Shown in pieces: positions 26,326 through 34,932 of a stretch of DNA of 42,357 nucleotides. Each line of letters starts with the position of its first letter. Position 1 is the first letter of the stretch. Source of the stretch: Micromonospora sp. KC213 (lineage in GTDB: Bacteria; Actinomycetota; Actinomycetes; Mycobacteriales; Micromonosporaceae); the NCBI RefSeq assembly GCF_004348325.1, contig NZ_SMKF01000029.1, forward strand, positions 1 to 42,357, read 5' to 3'. Made by a program: the position numbers and the translations under genes. The notes beneath the pieces were generated by a model. The model ran no database searches. It was not told the origin of the DNA and saw only the letters and a list, made by a program, of their open reading frames with translations.

Positions 26326-27699
26326 ATGTTGTCGTCGCGACGAATGGCTGAGGATGTGACCAGGGTTCGGTACGGCTCCCCGAGCCGCCTGCACCGGCTC
26401 GCCCGGCGGGCGCTGCTCGGCGCGGCGGCGACCGCGGTGACGGTCGTCGGTGTGGCTCCGCCCCCGGCGTCGGCCGGTCACCGGCCGCTCACCGCCGCCC
26501 TGCCCGCGGTCGTCAGACCGCTGACCGAGCCGGATTTCGCCCCGGTTGAGACCGCCGCCCGGGCCGACCGGATCCGCGACGACCAGTGGCAGCTCGAGGA
26601 GTTGCGGGCCACCACCGCCTGGCGCACCTCGATCGGGCGCGGGGTGGTCGTCGCCGTGGTCGACTCCGGCGTGGACGGCTCCCACCCGGATCTCGCCGGC
26701 CAGGTGCTGCCCGGCATCGACCTGGTCTCCCCCGGCGGGTCCGCCCAGCCCGACCCGGTGGGTCACGGCACCACGGTGGCCAGCCTGATCGCCGGGCGCA
26801 ACGACGACAAGAAGGGCGTGGCCGGGCTCGCGCCGGGCGTGCGCATCCTGCCGGTCCGGGTGCTCGACGAGGAGAACCGCTACGACGACGCGATGATCGT
26901 CGCCAGGGGGGTGCGCTGGGCGGTCGACCACGGGGCCCGGGTGATCAACCTGTCACTGGGCGGCAGCGGGGACAGCCCGGCCCTGGCCGCCGCGTTGGAC
27001 TACGCCTTCGCCCGGGACGTCGTCGTGGTCGCCTGCACCGGTAACGTCGCCACCTCGACCAGCCCCCGGGTCTGGTATCCGGCCCGGGAGCCGGGCGTGA
27101 TCGCCGTGGCCGGGTTGGAGGGCGCCAGCGAGAATCTGTGGTCCGGTTCGATCACCGGCGGCGCCACCATCCTCAGCGCGCCCGCCACCCGGCTGGTCGG
27201 GGCCCGTCCCGGCGGCTACTGGGGGGTCCAAGGCACGAGCTTCGCCGCGCCGCTGGTCGCGGCCACCGCCGCCCTGGTCCGGGCCCGGTATCCGGAGATG
27301 TCCGCCGGGGACGTGGTGAACCGGCTGCTGGCCACCGCGAAGGACATCGGGCCCGTCGGCCGCGACGACCGTTTCGGGTACGGCCGGGTCGACCCGGTCG
27401 CGGCGTTGACCAGAGACGTGCCGCTGGTGCACCACAACCCGCTCGACGACAACAACTCCCCGGGCGTGGTCGGTTTCGGTCCGGCTCCCGGCTCGGCGAA
27501 CGACACGCGGGCCGGCGGCACCGGCAGCGAACCCCTCGGCTTCACCGCCCCCCGCCAGCAGACCCGGTGGGAGGCCCGGCCGGCGGGTGCCACGGACGAC
27601 TCGGCGCCCCGTCGGCTCTGGACCGGGGTGGCCATCCTCGTCGCGCTGGTCACCGGTGCCGCGCTGACGATCCGCCGGTTCCGGCAGTGGGGCCGATGA
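26326..27699 (+). CDS. mycP: Type VII secretion mycosin (subtilisin-like serine protease)
   Basis: A membrane-anchored S8 protease of the ESX system that stabilises the secretion complex and processes substrates outside the membrane. The 457-residue protein has a signal peptide (hydrophobic core ~29-45, then PPPASAG), the catalytic triad D113 (VVDSGVDGSHPDL), H147 (GHGTTVAS) and S305 (GTSFAAP), the oxyanion Asn in ACTGN, and a C-terminal helix (LWTGVAILVALVTGAALTI) followed by a basic tail. All match mycosins. ATG 26326 fits a near-leaderless transcript; ATG 26344 is an alternative. It follows eccC in the same direction. Confidence 0.93.
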   Translation: MLSSRRMAEDVTRVRYGSPSRLHRLARRALLGAAATAVTVVGVAPPPASAGHRPLTAALPAVVRPLTEPDFAPVETAARADRIRDDQWQLEELRATTAWRTSIGRGVVVAVVDSGVDGSHPDLAGQVLPGIDLVSPGGSAQPDPVGHGTTVASLIAGRNDDKKGVAGLAPGVRILPVRVLDEENRYDDAMIVARGVRWAVDHGARVINLSLGGSGDSPALAAALDYAFARDVVVVACTGNVATSTSPRVWYPAREPGVIAVAGLEGASENLWSGSITGGATILSAPATRLVGARPGGYWGVQGTSFAAPLVAATAALVRARYPEMSAGDVVNRLLATAKDIGPVGRDDRFGYGRVDPVAALTRDVPLVHHNPLDDNNSPGVVGFGPAPGSANDTRAGGTGSEPLGFTAPRQQTRWEARPAGATDDSAPRRLWTGVAILVALVTGAALTIRRFRQWGR

Positions 27700-27739
27700 G
27701 CCGGGCGTGACGGGTTTGGCGTTGGGTAACAAGTCGACC

Positions 27740-28492
27740 ATGGAAACCCGTGCCCCGGTACGCTCCCCAGCCCGGTCCTGGCGGGACCGCCGGCTCGACC
27801 GCGACCATGTGCTGGGCCTGCGCCTGACTCTGGCCGCTGTGGCGGCGTTCCTGGTGCTGGTGCCGTTCGCGCTGCTCGCCTCGCTGGTGGTGGGAAGCTG
27901 GCCGCCGCTGCACGCGCTGGACGTCGAGGTGACCGGCGCGATGCACCGGTACGCGCTCGACAACCCGGCGTGGACGTCGACGATGAACGTCTGGACCGAG
28001 GTGTTCGGGCCGGGGCCGCTGCGGATCGCGGCCCTGCCGCTGGTGATCGGGTTGTGGCGCCGGGGCGCCCGGCGGCTGGCGGTCTGGGTGGTCACCACGA
28101 TGGCCGTCGGCGGTCTGCTCGGCCCGCTGCTCAAGGTGCTGGTCGGGCGCCACCGTCCGGACCTGCTCGATCCGGTGTCCGACGCGACGGGGTACGCGTT
28201 CCCGTCCGGGCACGCCTTGAACGCCACCCTGGCGGCCGGTGTGCTGCTGGTGATCTTCCTGCCCGCCGTCCGGGACCGGTCGAGGGCCCGGGGCGCGCTC
28301 TGGGTGACGGCGCTGGCGCTCGCCGGGGTGACCGGACTGAGCCGCATCGCGCTGGGCGTGCACTGGACCAGCGACGTGCTGGCCGGCTGGCTGCTCGGGG
28401 CGGCCGTGCTGGCGGCCACCTGCGCCACGTTCGCCGTCTGGCGGGACCGGCCACCCGGCGACCCGCTGCGCGCTGACGGCCGGGACGGTTAG
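27740..28492 (+). CDS. PAP2-family membrane phosphatase
   Basis: A 250-residue polytopic enzyme that removes phosphate from a lipid or isoprenoid phosphate at the membrane, for example undecaprenyl pyrophosphate or phosphatidic acid. The three family motifs are present: KVLVGRHRP, PSGH in YAFPSGHALN, and SRIALGVHWTSD with the catalytic His. About five to six helices surround them. GTG 27707 is also in frame; ATG 27740 leaves a normal short N-terminus, but neither start has a strong ribosome site. It follows mycP closely in the same direction, though PAP2 proteins are not known ESX parts, so adjacency may be incidental. It converges with the marP-like gene. Confidence 0.9.
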   Translation: METRAPVRSPARSWRDRRLDRDHVLGLRLTLAAVAAFLVLVPFALLASLVVGSWPPLHALDVEVTGAMHRYALDNPAWTSTMNVWTEVFGPGPLRIAALPLVIGLWRRGARRLAVWVVTTMAVGGLLGPLLKVLVGRHRPDLLDPVSDATGYAFPSGHALNATLAAGVLLVIFLPAVRDRSRARGALWVTALALAGVTGLSRIALGVHWTSDVLAGWLLGAAVLAATCATFAVWRDRPPGDPLRADGRDG

Positions 28493-28529
28493 CCGACCCG
28501 GCCTGCCGGCCCTCCGCGCGACCGCGGCG

Positions 28530-29708
28530 TCAGGTGCAGTCGCCGGTGCCCACCCCGCTGGTACGCTCCGCGCCGGCCAGCGCCACCGACCGCGCCTCGG
28601 CGGCGGTCACCGCGAAGCCGGTGTTCGGGTCGTCCGCAGCGGCGGCGAAGATCACCCCGAGCACCAGTCCGTTCGAGGAGAGCAGCGGACCGCCGGAGTT
28701 GCCGCTGCGGACCAGCGCCCGGATCGTGTAGATCTCCCGGGTGACGTCGCCGGAGGAGTAGATGTCCGGGCCGGTGATCCGGTCGATGTCCCGGATCCGG
28801 GCCGGGCGCGCGTCGTACGGGCCGTCGAGCGGGAAACCCAGCACGATCGCGTCGGCACCGACACCGGCGGTGCCTGCCGCGAACCGCAGCGACGGGCCGG
28901 GCAGCCCCGGCACGTGCAGCACCGCCAGGTCGCGGTCCGGGTCGTAGACGACCACCTCACCGTCGTACCGTTCGCCGCGCAGCTCGACCGCGACGGAGCG
29001 GGTGCCGGCGACGACGTGCGCGTTGGTCATCACCCGGTCGTCGGCGTACACGAAACCGGAGCCCTCGATGCGGCGGGAGCAGCTCGGCGCGGACCCCAGC
29101 ACCTTCACCACCGAGCGCTGACTGTTCGCCACCACCTGGGAACCGGCGAGCGCGGGGTCGGGCGGGGACACCTGCCGCGCCTGGGTGCGGCCCAGGCCGC
29201 TGAAGACCTCCGGGAAGCCGTTGGTGTCCACCGTGTCGCGCAGCGCGGTGGAGAGCTCCTGGGCCTGGTCCGGCAGAACCTGGTCCACCACGTTGAGCAG
29301 GGCGCTGTTCTTGACCGAGGCGGCCAGCCACGGCAGCGAGGACGAGCCGAGCGGGACGGCCACCAGCCAGGCCACCAGCATCACCGCGAAGAGTGACACG
29401 AACGCACCGCCGATGTCGTCGGCCCGCTTCGCCACGTCGTTGGTGATCGTCCTGCGCAGGTGTGAGCCGAGCCAGCCCGCCAGCGCCTGCCCGAGCACCG
29501 CCAGCCCGAAGACCGCGATCAGGGAGACCAGCACCCGGGTGCCGCTGTCGACGAACTGCCGGGCGAACATCGGGCCCACCTGGAGGCCGAGCAACGCGCC
29601 CAGGAAGAAGCCGGAGAGCGACAGCGCCCCGATGGCGAAGCCCTGGCGGTATCCGCTGATCGCGAACACGAGCATGAGCAGGAGCAGAAGGAGATCCACG
29701 GCGGACAC
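28530..29708 (-). CDS. marP: MarP-like membrane serine protease
   Basis: A 392-residue protease with a CvpA/colicin-V-production-type membrane domain (four helices in ~1-130) and an extracytoplasmic trypsin-like domain with H231 (MTNAHVVAG), D260 (DRDLAVL) and S338 (GNSGGPL). Two Cys, one in APSCSRRIEGSGFV and one at the C-terminus (GTGDCT), match the disulfide of M. tuberculosis MarP (Rv3671c), needed there for acid and oxidative stress resistance. Similar sequence and the same neighbours (NUDIX, TlpA-like, nth) support orthology. GTG 29708 is the first start; the next in-frame GTG is three codons later. It is the last gene of the minus-strand run. Confidence 0.92.
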   Translation of the reverse strand: MSAVDLLLLLLMLVFAISGYRQGFAIGALSLSGFFLGALLGLQVGPMFARQFVDSGTRVLVSLIAVFGLAVLGQALAGWLGSHLRRTITNDVAKRADDIGGAFVSLFAVMLVAWLVAVPLGSSSLPWLAASVKNSALLNVVDQVLPDQAQELSTALRDTVDTNGFPEVFSGLGRTQARQVSPPDPALAGSQVVANSQRSVVKVLGSAPSCSRRIEGSGFVYADDRVMTNAHVVAGTRSVAVELRGERYDGEVVVYDPDRDLAVLHVPGLPGPSLRFAAGTAGVGADAIVLGFPLDGPYDARPARIRDIDRITGPDIYSSGDVTREIYTIRALVRSGNSGGPLLSSNGLVLGVIFAAAADDPNTGFAVTAAEARSVALAGAERTSGVGTGDCT

Positions 29709-29766
29709 GGATCAAGGGTACGGGCAGCACGCCCGACCGGGGCGCTGTGCATGCGGAACGTGACGA

Positions 29767-30465
29767 TCAAGTCAGCGGACCGGCCATCTCGTCCACCTCG
29801 TCGGTGCCCGCCGACGGCGCCGGGGCGCCCCCGGTGGGCGGCAGATCGACCACCCGGCCGCGCGGCCACGGGCGGGCCCAGCCGCCCATCTCCAGCAGCG
29901 TGGCGATCACCCCGCCGGTGAATCCCCAGACCAGCATGCCCCGGACGGAGAAGGCCGGACCGATCCAGCCGCTCGGATGGCGTACCTGCATGCGGTTCTC
30001 CGGGTCGACCAGCTCGGCGACGGGCAGCCGGGCGACGTGCGCGACCTCGGCCGGCTCGCGCGGGTGCACCGGGTGTGGCGTGTGCCACCAGGCCAGCACC
30101 GGCGTCACCACGAAGTCGCTGACCGGGATCCAGAGCCGGGGCAGCTCGGCCAGGACGGTGACGCTGGACGGGTCGAGCCCGACCTCCTCGTTAGCCTCGC
30201 GCAGCGCGGTCGCCGGCGCGTCGGCGTCCTCCGGGTCGGCTGCGCCGCCGGGGAACGCCGGCTGGCCGGCGTGGTTGCGCAACGTCGCGGCGCGCTGGAG
30301 GACCAGCACGTCCGGCCCGACCGCCGGTTCCTCGCCCAACAGCACCAGCACGGCGCTCTCCCGGCCGCCCTCCTCGGGGGTGGTGAGCCGGGTGAAGTCC
30401 TCGGCCCGGGCGGTGCCGAGCCGGGCCAGCAGCGGGCCCATCCAGTCGGGCGGACGGCCGGTCAC
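29767..30465 (-). CDS. NUDIX hydrolase, CoA-diphosphatase type
   Basis: A 232-residue cytoplasmic NUDIX enzyme that probably cleaves coenzyme A or its derivatives at the diphosphate. The NUDIX box is GGAADPEDADAPATALREAN followed by EEVGL (G..., REANEE). The preceding RAATLRNHAGQPAFPGG matches the UPF0035 signature specific to CoA pyrophosphatases (NudL/YeaB). The GTG start lies 13 bases after the TlpA-like gene's stop, so the genes are co-transcribed; the marP-like gene follows after 58 bases. The same order occurs in M. tuberculosis (Rv3672c). The Pro/Gly-rich C-terminal 30 residues look unstructured. Confidence 0.9.
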   Translation of the reverse strand: MTGRPPDWMGPLLARLGTARAEDFTRLTTPEEGGRESAVLVLLGEEPAVGPDVLVLQRAATLRNHAGQPAFPGGAADPEDADAPATALREANEEVGLDPSSVTVLAELPRLWIPVSDFVVTPVLAWWHTPHPVHPREPAEVAHVARLPVAELVDPENRMQVRHPSGWIGPAFSVRGMLVWGFTGGVIATLLEMGGWARPWPRGRVVDLPPTGGAPAPSAGTDEVDEMAGPLT

Positions 30466-30478
30466 CGGCGCACCCCGT

Positions 30479-31141
30479 TCACGCCGGCACCGCCACGCCG
30501 AGGTGCTGCCGCACCAGCGCGGCGAGACGGACGTCGTCGAGGGCGCCGCTGGCGTCGACGTGGCGGACCCGGCCCTCGGCGTCGACCAGCAGGGTGAGCG
30601 GGATGGCGTTGCGCCTCAGCTCGCGTTGCAGCGCCTCACCCTGGTCGACCAGGACGGGGAAACGGATGCCGAAATCCTCTCCGATCGCCTGGGCCGCGGT
30701 GCGGGTGTCCCGGCTGTTGACGCCGAGCACCTGGAGCCGGCCGGCGGTCCGTTCGCTGAGCTGTTGGAAGGCGGGGAGTTCCTTGCGGCACGGCGGGCAC
30801 CAGGAGGCCCAGAGGTTGATCACGGCCGGACCCTGGATGTCGCGCAAGGCCACCGGGGCGCCGCCGGTGAAGCAGTTCAGGGTCAGCGCGGGCAGGCGAC
30901 TCCCGTCGCCGGCCGGCGCGGGCGTACCCGCCGTGACGGTCGCGGCCGGCCCGGGCGTGGGCGTACCCGCCGGCCCGGGCGCGGCGTCGCCCGGCGGGCG
31001 GGTGAGTGCGGCGCAGTCGGCGAACGGTGACGGCCGCTCGGCCCGGCCGGTCGGGATGGTGGACCGCTGCGCTTCGGTGCCGGTGCAGCCGGCCACGGCG
31101 AGCAGCGCGGGGACGAGCAGGGCGGCGAGTCGCCGGTTCAC
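30479..31141 (-). CDS. TlpA/ResA-like thioredoxin-fold lipoprotein
   Basis: A 220-residue extracytoplasmic thiol-disulfide protein. A lipoprotein signal ends in LLAVAGC; then comes a ~70-residue Pro/Thr/Ala-rich linker and a thioredoxin domain with active site WASWCPPC, cis-Pro region [12 protein letters not shown], and the extra helix of TlpA/ResA proteins. It may reduce cytochrome c maturation partners or keep MarP-type disulfides in balance; this is inference. GTG 31141 overlaps the nth stop (GTGA), so translation is coupled. It corresponds to Rv3673c of M. tuberculosis by position. Confidence 0.9.
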   Translation of the reverse strand: MNRRLAALLVPALLAVAGCTGTEAQRSTIPTGRAERPSPFADCAALTRPPGDAAPGPAGTPTPGPAATVTAGTPAPAGDGSRLPALTLNCFTGGAPVALRDIQGPAVINLWASWCPPCRKELPAFQQLSERTAGRLQVLGVNSRDTRTAAQAIGEDFGIRFPVLVDQGEALQRELRRNAIPLTLLVDAEGRVRHVDASGALDDVRLAALVRQHLGVAVPA

Positions 31142-31926
31142 GGCACCTCCGCGGCGACCGCCTGTGCCGGCACCAGGTCCGGGTCGATTCCGGCGGCGGC
31201 CGCCAGGTCCCGGGCGCGGGGGCCTTTGAGCAGCTTCGCGGCGGCGGCCGGCTCGGTTGGCCCGGTCCCGTACGCCGGGCAGAGCTTCGCCAGCGTGCAG
31301 GCTCCGCAGGCGGGCTTGCGGGCGTGGCAGACCCGCCTGCCGTGGAAGATGATCCGGTGCGAGAGCATGGTCCACTCCCGTTTCGGGAAGAGCACCCCGA
31401 TCTCGTGTTCGATCTTCACCGGGTCGGTCTGGGCGGTCAGCCGCCACCGCTGCACCAAGCGCTGGAAGTGGGTGTCGACGGTGATCCCCGGGACGTCGAA
31501 GGCGTTGCCGAGGATCACGTTGGCGGTCTTGCGGCCGATGCCGGGCAGGGTCACCAGGTCGGCCAGCCTGCCGGGGACCCGACCGTCGTACCGCTCCACC
31601 AGGGCCTGGCCGAGCCGGATGAGCGAGCTGGTCTTGTTGCGGTAGAAACCGGTCGGCCGGATCAGCTCCTCCAGTTCGGCCCGGTCCGCCCCCGCGTAGT
31701 CGGCGGCCTCCCGGTAGCGGGCGAAGAGCTTCGGGGTGACCTCGTTGACCTTCTTGTCGGTGCACTGCGCCGAGAGGATGGTGGCGACGGCCAGTTCCAG
31801 CGGATTGGCGTGGTCGAGTTCACAGTGCGCGTCGGGGTGCGCCTCGGTCAGTGCCCGACCGATCCGCCGGGCCCGTCGGGTACGACCGAGGTCCGTCTCG
31901 GCCCGGTCGGGAGAGCTGACAGTCAC
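31138..31926 (-). CDS. nth: Endonuclease III (DNA glycosylase/AP lyase)
   Basis: Base-excision repair enzyme for oxidised pyrimidines. The helix-hairpin-helix [13 protein letters not shown] includes the catalytic Lys, TVDTHF supplies the catalytic Asp, and the 4Fe-4S cluster motif is C-x6-C-x2-C-x5-C in [17 protein letters not shown]. From GTG 31926 the protein has 262 residues and aligns in length with the M. tuberculosis protein near AET...RRARR. GTG 31968 is in frame, adds 14 residues, and leaves only ten bases to the capA-like gene; neither start has a clear ribosome site. The TlpA-like gene overlaps its stop. Confidence 0.93.
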   Translation of the reverse strand: MTVSSPDRAETDLGRTRRARRIGRALTEAHPDAHCELDHANPLELAVATILSAQCTDKKVNEVTPKLFARYREAADYAGADRAELEELIRPTGFYRNKTSSLIRLGQALVERYDGRVPGRLADLVTLPGIGRKTANVILGNAFDVPGITVDTHFQRLVQRWRLTAQTDPVKIEHEIGVLFPKREWTMLSHRIIFHGRRVCHARKPACGACTLAKLCPAYGTGPTEPAAAAKLLKGPRARDLAAAAGIDPDLVPAQAVAAEVP

Positions 31927-31978
31927 GCCGGCCAGCCTACGTCGCCGCTGCGACCACCGGTCGGTCACGCCCGCCGGC

Positions 31979-33145
31979 TCAGCCGGCCTCCGGCGCGCTG
32001 ATCGTCCCGTCGGTGCCGAACCGGGCCGCTGTGCTGGGGAAGTCGTTGCGGCTGAGCTGCCGGACCAGGCCGAGACCCTGGTTCGCCGGGTCCATGGTCG
32101 GCTTGCCGACGGAGTTCATCCGGGTGGAGGTGAACGAGCCGCCGGCGAAGCTGCCGTCGGGGTGCAGCGACACCTTCAGCACTCCGCCCCAGCCCAGCCG
32201 ACCGCTCGGGTTGAGCGACCGGCCGCCGCCGGCGAAGTTGCCGAGGCTGTACGCAATCAGCCGGCCCTGGTGGAACTCCATGCCGCGCAGCACGTGCGGG
32301 CCGTGCCCGACGACGAGATCGGCGCCGGCCTCGATCACGGCGTGGGAGAACTTCATCGGGTCGCCCCGGTTCTCGCCGTAGAAGATCTCGGTGCCGGGCT
32401 TCACCCGGGTTTTGTCGGCGCCCTCGGCGCCCATGTGCACCTGCACCACGACGAGGTCGGCCATGGTGGCGGCCTTCGTGACGACCGCGGTGGCGGCGTC
32501 GATGTCGGTCAGGCTGTTCGACCAGGCGTACGACGAGAAGCCGGCCACCGCCACCTTCACGCCCTTGACGTCGACCACGGTGATCTGGTCCGGTGCTCCG
32601 GTGTGCTTGAGGCCGTGCTCCTCCAGCGCCTTGCGGGTGTTCGCGTAGCCCTGCGGCCCGTAGTCGTGGCCGTGGTTGTTGGCCTGGTTGAGCAGCTGGA
32701 AGCCGGCCTGCTTGAGGTGCGCCGCGTAACCGGGCGGGGCCCGGAACTGGTAGCAGGCGGTGGAGTTCGGCGCGCACTTGCCGGTGCCGGTGTCCTCGGT
32801 GAGCGGTTCCTCCAGGTTGCCCATCACCAGGTCGGCGGAGAGGGCGTCGGCGACCTCGTCGAAGAATCCCCGACCGCCGTTCGCGGGCAGCCGGGACGGG
32901 GCGTTGCCCATGATGATGTCGCCGGTCGCGGAGAGCGAGATCGCCGCGCGCGGCGCGGGCTGCTCGGCACTGCCGCCGCCGGGCGGCGGGGAACTGCTGG
33001 CCCCGGCACCAGCCCCGGGTTGCCACACCGCCCCGGGGTCCGCCGACCGGCCGCAACCGACGGCCAGCAGCACGGCGAGGACCGCCCCGGCGGCGAGCGC
33101 GGCACGGCGGGCGGAACGGTAGGGCACAGGCACGGAAGAGGGCAT
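31979..33145 (-). CDS. CapA-family lipoprotein (poly-gamma-glutamate synthesis-like metallophosphatase fold)
   Basis: A 388-residue exported protein. A lipobox (LLAVGC) follows a basic N-terminus, then a Pro/Ser/Gly linker, then a CapA domain: [36 protein letters not shown] and [11 protein letters not shown], which together carry the conserved His/Asp/Asn residues of the calcineurin-like CapA fold. CapA proteins take part in poly-gamma-glutamate export or in poorly understood cell-surface functions; no capB or capC is near, so a polymer role is not supported. It lies 11 bases after cbiZ, so the two are in one transcript with nth downstream. Confidence 0.9.
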   Translation of the reverse strand: MPSSVPVPYRSARRAALAAGAVLAVLLAVGCGRSADPGAVWQPGAGAGASSSPPPGGGSAEQPAPRAAISLSATGDIIMGNAPSRLPANGGRGFFDEVADALSADLVMGNLEEPLTEDTGTGKCAPNSTACYQFRAPPGYAAHLKQAGFQLLNQANNHGHDYGPQGYANTRKALEEHGLKHTGAPDQITVVDVKGVKVAVAGFSSYAWSNSLTDIDAATAVVTKAATMADLVVVQVHMGAEGADKTRVKPGTEIFYGENRGDPMKFSHAVIEAGADLVVGHGPHVLRGMEFHQGRLIAYSLGNFAGGGRSLNPSGRLGWGGVLKVSLHPDGSFAGGSFTSTRMNSVGKPTMDPANQGLGLVRQLSRNDFPSTAARFGTDGTISAPEAG

Positions 33146-33156
33146 CGCCGGGGACC

Positions 33157-33876
33157 CTACTCGGGCGGGTGTCGCTCCGCCGCCCGCCGATCGGCCGGAA
33201 ATCGCCCGGCCACCCGCCGGTCGGACCACGGCACGCAGGGCACGGCACCGCCGTCGCGGACGGCGGCGTGCACCGCCCGGGCCAGCGGCGCGCCCCAGGT
33301 GGAGCGGGGTCCGGCGTACGGCTCGATTGGCCCTTCGGCGGGGCAGAGGACGGTGACCGCGTCGGTGGGCGTACCGGTGGCGATCGGACCCAACTCCCGG
33401 ATCGCCTGGGTCTTCGCCTCGGTCGCGGTGGCGACGGCGTTGACCAGGGCGGCGTCGCCGAGCGCCGCCGGGACGTACGCCACGATGTTGACCGTGCCCA
33501 CCCGCTGGGCCGGCGCTGCCGGGGCTGGCGCGGCGGCCTGCATCGGGTTGCCCAGCCCGACCGTCGCCCAGACCCGGACGCCGGTGTCGACCCGGCGCAC
33601 CACCTCGGCGACGTCCACGCCGGTCAGCAGGCCGACCCCGGGCCCGGCCAGGCCCAGCCGGTCGGCGAGCGCGGCCAGGTGGTCCGCCGGGTCGTCGCGG
33701 TGATACGACATCGGCACGGTCGCGTTGACGACCCAGTGCCGTACCCCGACCCCGCCGCCGAGGGGGCCCGAGCTGACCGCCCGCAGGGGCGTGTCGACCC
33801 GCCACACCAACATCGGGATGTCCCATCCGTCCTCGGGGCGGGTGGTGAGGAAGGGCTCGGTCAGCACGCCGGTCAC
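33157..33876 (-). CDS. cbiZ: Adenosylcobinamide amidohydrolase
   Basis: A 239-residue enzyme that removes the side chain of incoming cobinamides or pseudocobalamins to give adenosylcobyric acid, so they can be remade into the cell's own B12. The family pattern is present: VGLGNP, the GTVNIVAYVPAALGDAALVN segment shortened here as TVNIV, then ATATEAKTQAI and GTPTDAV. The GTG start is supported by length only. Other B12 genes are not in the window, so it stands alone as a salvage gene at the head of a minus-strand run containing capA-like and nth. Confidence 0.85.
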   Translation of the reverse strand: MTGVLTEPFLTTRPEDGWDIPMLVWRVDTPLRAVSSGPLGGGVGVRHWVVNATVPMSYHRDDPADHLAALADRLGLAGPGVGLLTGVDVAEVVRRVDTGVRVWATVGLGNPMQAAAPAPAAPAQRVGTVNIVAYVPAALGDAALVNAVATATEAKTQAIRELGPIATGTPTDAVTVLCPAEGPIEPYAGPRSTWGAPLARAVHAAVRDGGAVPCVPWSDRRVAGRFPADRRAAERHPPE

Positions 33877-33927
33877 CCTACGGCCCCGTCGCGGCGACCC
33901 GAAGTGACGGGCCGCCGGATACTAGCC

Positions 33928-33964
33928 CTTGATCAGGTCGGGAAGGTTACGTCCAACGATCAAG
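33928..33964. repeat. Inverted repeat upstream of crp
   Basis: CTTGATC (33928-33934) and GATCAAG (33958-33964) are inverted and 23 bases apart, centred about 135 bases upstream of crp. The same TTGATC/GATCAA pair recurs downstream of crp. It may be an operator or part of a repeat family. Confidence 0.35.
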
Positions 33965-34003
33965 TTTCGAGGGGTGCAGCTCTGATTCGTGCTCACATGC
34001 ACT

Positions 34004-34009
34004 TAGACT
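34004..34009 (+). promoter_or_regulatory. Possible -10 element of crp
   Basis: TAGACT lies ~72 bases before the crp ATG. Just upstream, GTGC-tcacat-GCAC (33989-34002) is a weak CRP-like half-palindrome, which could indicate autoregulation, as described for some mycobacterial CRPs. No clear -35 is seen. Confidence 0.3.
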
Positions 34010-34080
34010 TGGCGGCGCGCGAGGGATAAGCGGACGGCGGACCCGGCCGACGGACGGCGGCGCGCAACCGGAGGTGCGCG

Positions 34081-34758
34081 ATGGACGAGGTACTGGCCCG
34101 CAGCGGGATCTTCCAGGGTGTCGACCCGGAGGCTGCCGAGGCACTCGCCAAGGAGATGGAGACGATCGACGTCCGCAAGGGCGAGGTCGTGTTCAACGAG
34201 GGCGAGCCCGGCGACAGTCTCTACATCCTCCTGTCGGGCAAGATCAAGGTGGGGCGCCGGGCGGCCGACGGCCGGCAGAACCTCATCGCGGTGATGGGCC
34301 CGTCGGACATGGTCGGCGAGCTGTCGCTCTTCGACCCCGGTCCGCGTACGGCGACGGCCACCGCGGTGACCGACACCCGACTGGTACGCCTGCGCAAGCA
34401 GGCGCTGCGGCCCTGGCTCAACAACCGGCCCGAGATCGCCGAGCAGCTGCTGCGGGTGTTGGCCCGCCGGCTGCGCCGGACCAACGACTCGCTGGCCGAC
34501 CTGATCTTCACGGACGTGCCCGGCCGGGTCGCCAAGAACCTGCTGCAGATGGCCGGCCGGTTCGGCACCCGCGACGGCGGCGTCCTGCGGGTCACCCACG
34601 ACCTGACCCAGGAGGAGATCGCCCAGCTCGTCGGCGCCTCCCGGGAGACGGTCAACAAGGCGTTGGCCGACTTCGCCTCCCGTGGCTGGCTGCGGCTGGA
34701 CGGCAAGAGCATCATCATCCTCGACCCGGAGCGCCTGGCCCGCCGCGCGCGGGTCTGA
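34081..34758 (+). CDS. crp: Crp/Fnr-family cAMP-binding regulator (Crp/GlxR type)
   Basis: A 225-residue global regulator of carbon and energy metabolism. Residues ~1-130 form a cyclic-nucleotide-binding domain with the phosphate-binding cassette [17 protein letters not shown], keeping the Glu and Arg that contact cAMP. The C-terminal winged helix has [20 protein letters not shown] as recognition region. It is very similar to M. tuberculosis Rv3676 (for example [10 protein letters not shown] and ARRLRRTN). GGAGG sits at good spacing before the ATG. nth, TlpA-like, NUDIX and marP lie nearby on the other strand, as in mycobacteria, but cbiZ and capA-like are inserted between. Confidence 0.95.
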   Translation: MDEVLARSGIFQGVDPEAAEALAKEMETIDVRKGEVVFNEGEPGDSLYILLSGKIKVGRRAADGRQNLIAVMGPSDMVGELSLFDPGPRTATATAVTDTRLVRLRKQALRPWLNNRPEIAEQLLRVLARRLRRTNDSLADLIFTDVPGRVAKNLLQMAGRFGTRDGGVLRVTHDLTQEEIAQLVGASRETVNKALADFASRGWLRLDGKSIIILDPERLARRARV

Positions 34759-34768
34759 CGCCACCCGG

Positions 34769-34862
34769 CCGGGTTTGATCGACACCCGATTGCCGCAGCC
34801 GGGGCATCCCGTACCCGCGACAGCCCCGCCTGCGGCACAGTCGAGTCGATCAAGCTGCCCGG
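34769..34862. repeat. Long imperfect palindrome after crp
   Basis: Nested inverted arms: CCGGG/CCCGG (34769-34773, 34858-34862), TTGATCGAC/GTCGATCAA (34775-34783, 34845-34853) and a 15-bp inner pair with one mismatch (34791-34805, 34823-34837). Together they could form a ~40-bp interrupted hairpin starting ten bases after the crp stop. It may act as a terminator or be a REP/MITE-like dispersed element. Confidence 0.6.
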
Positions 34863-34932
34863 GACCGGCTCGCCGCTTCTGCCCGACGCAGAATCCCTCG
34901 ACATGTCGGCTCAGGATGGTGACGGTGGAGCC

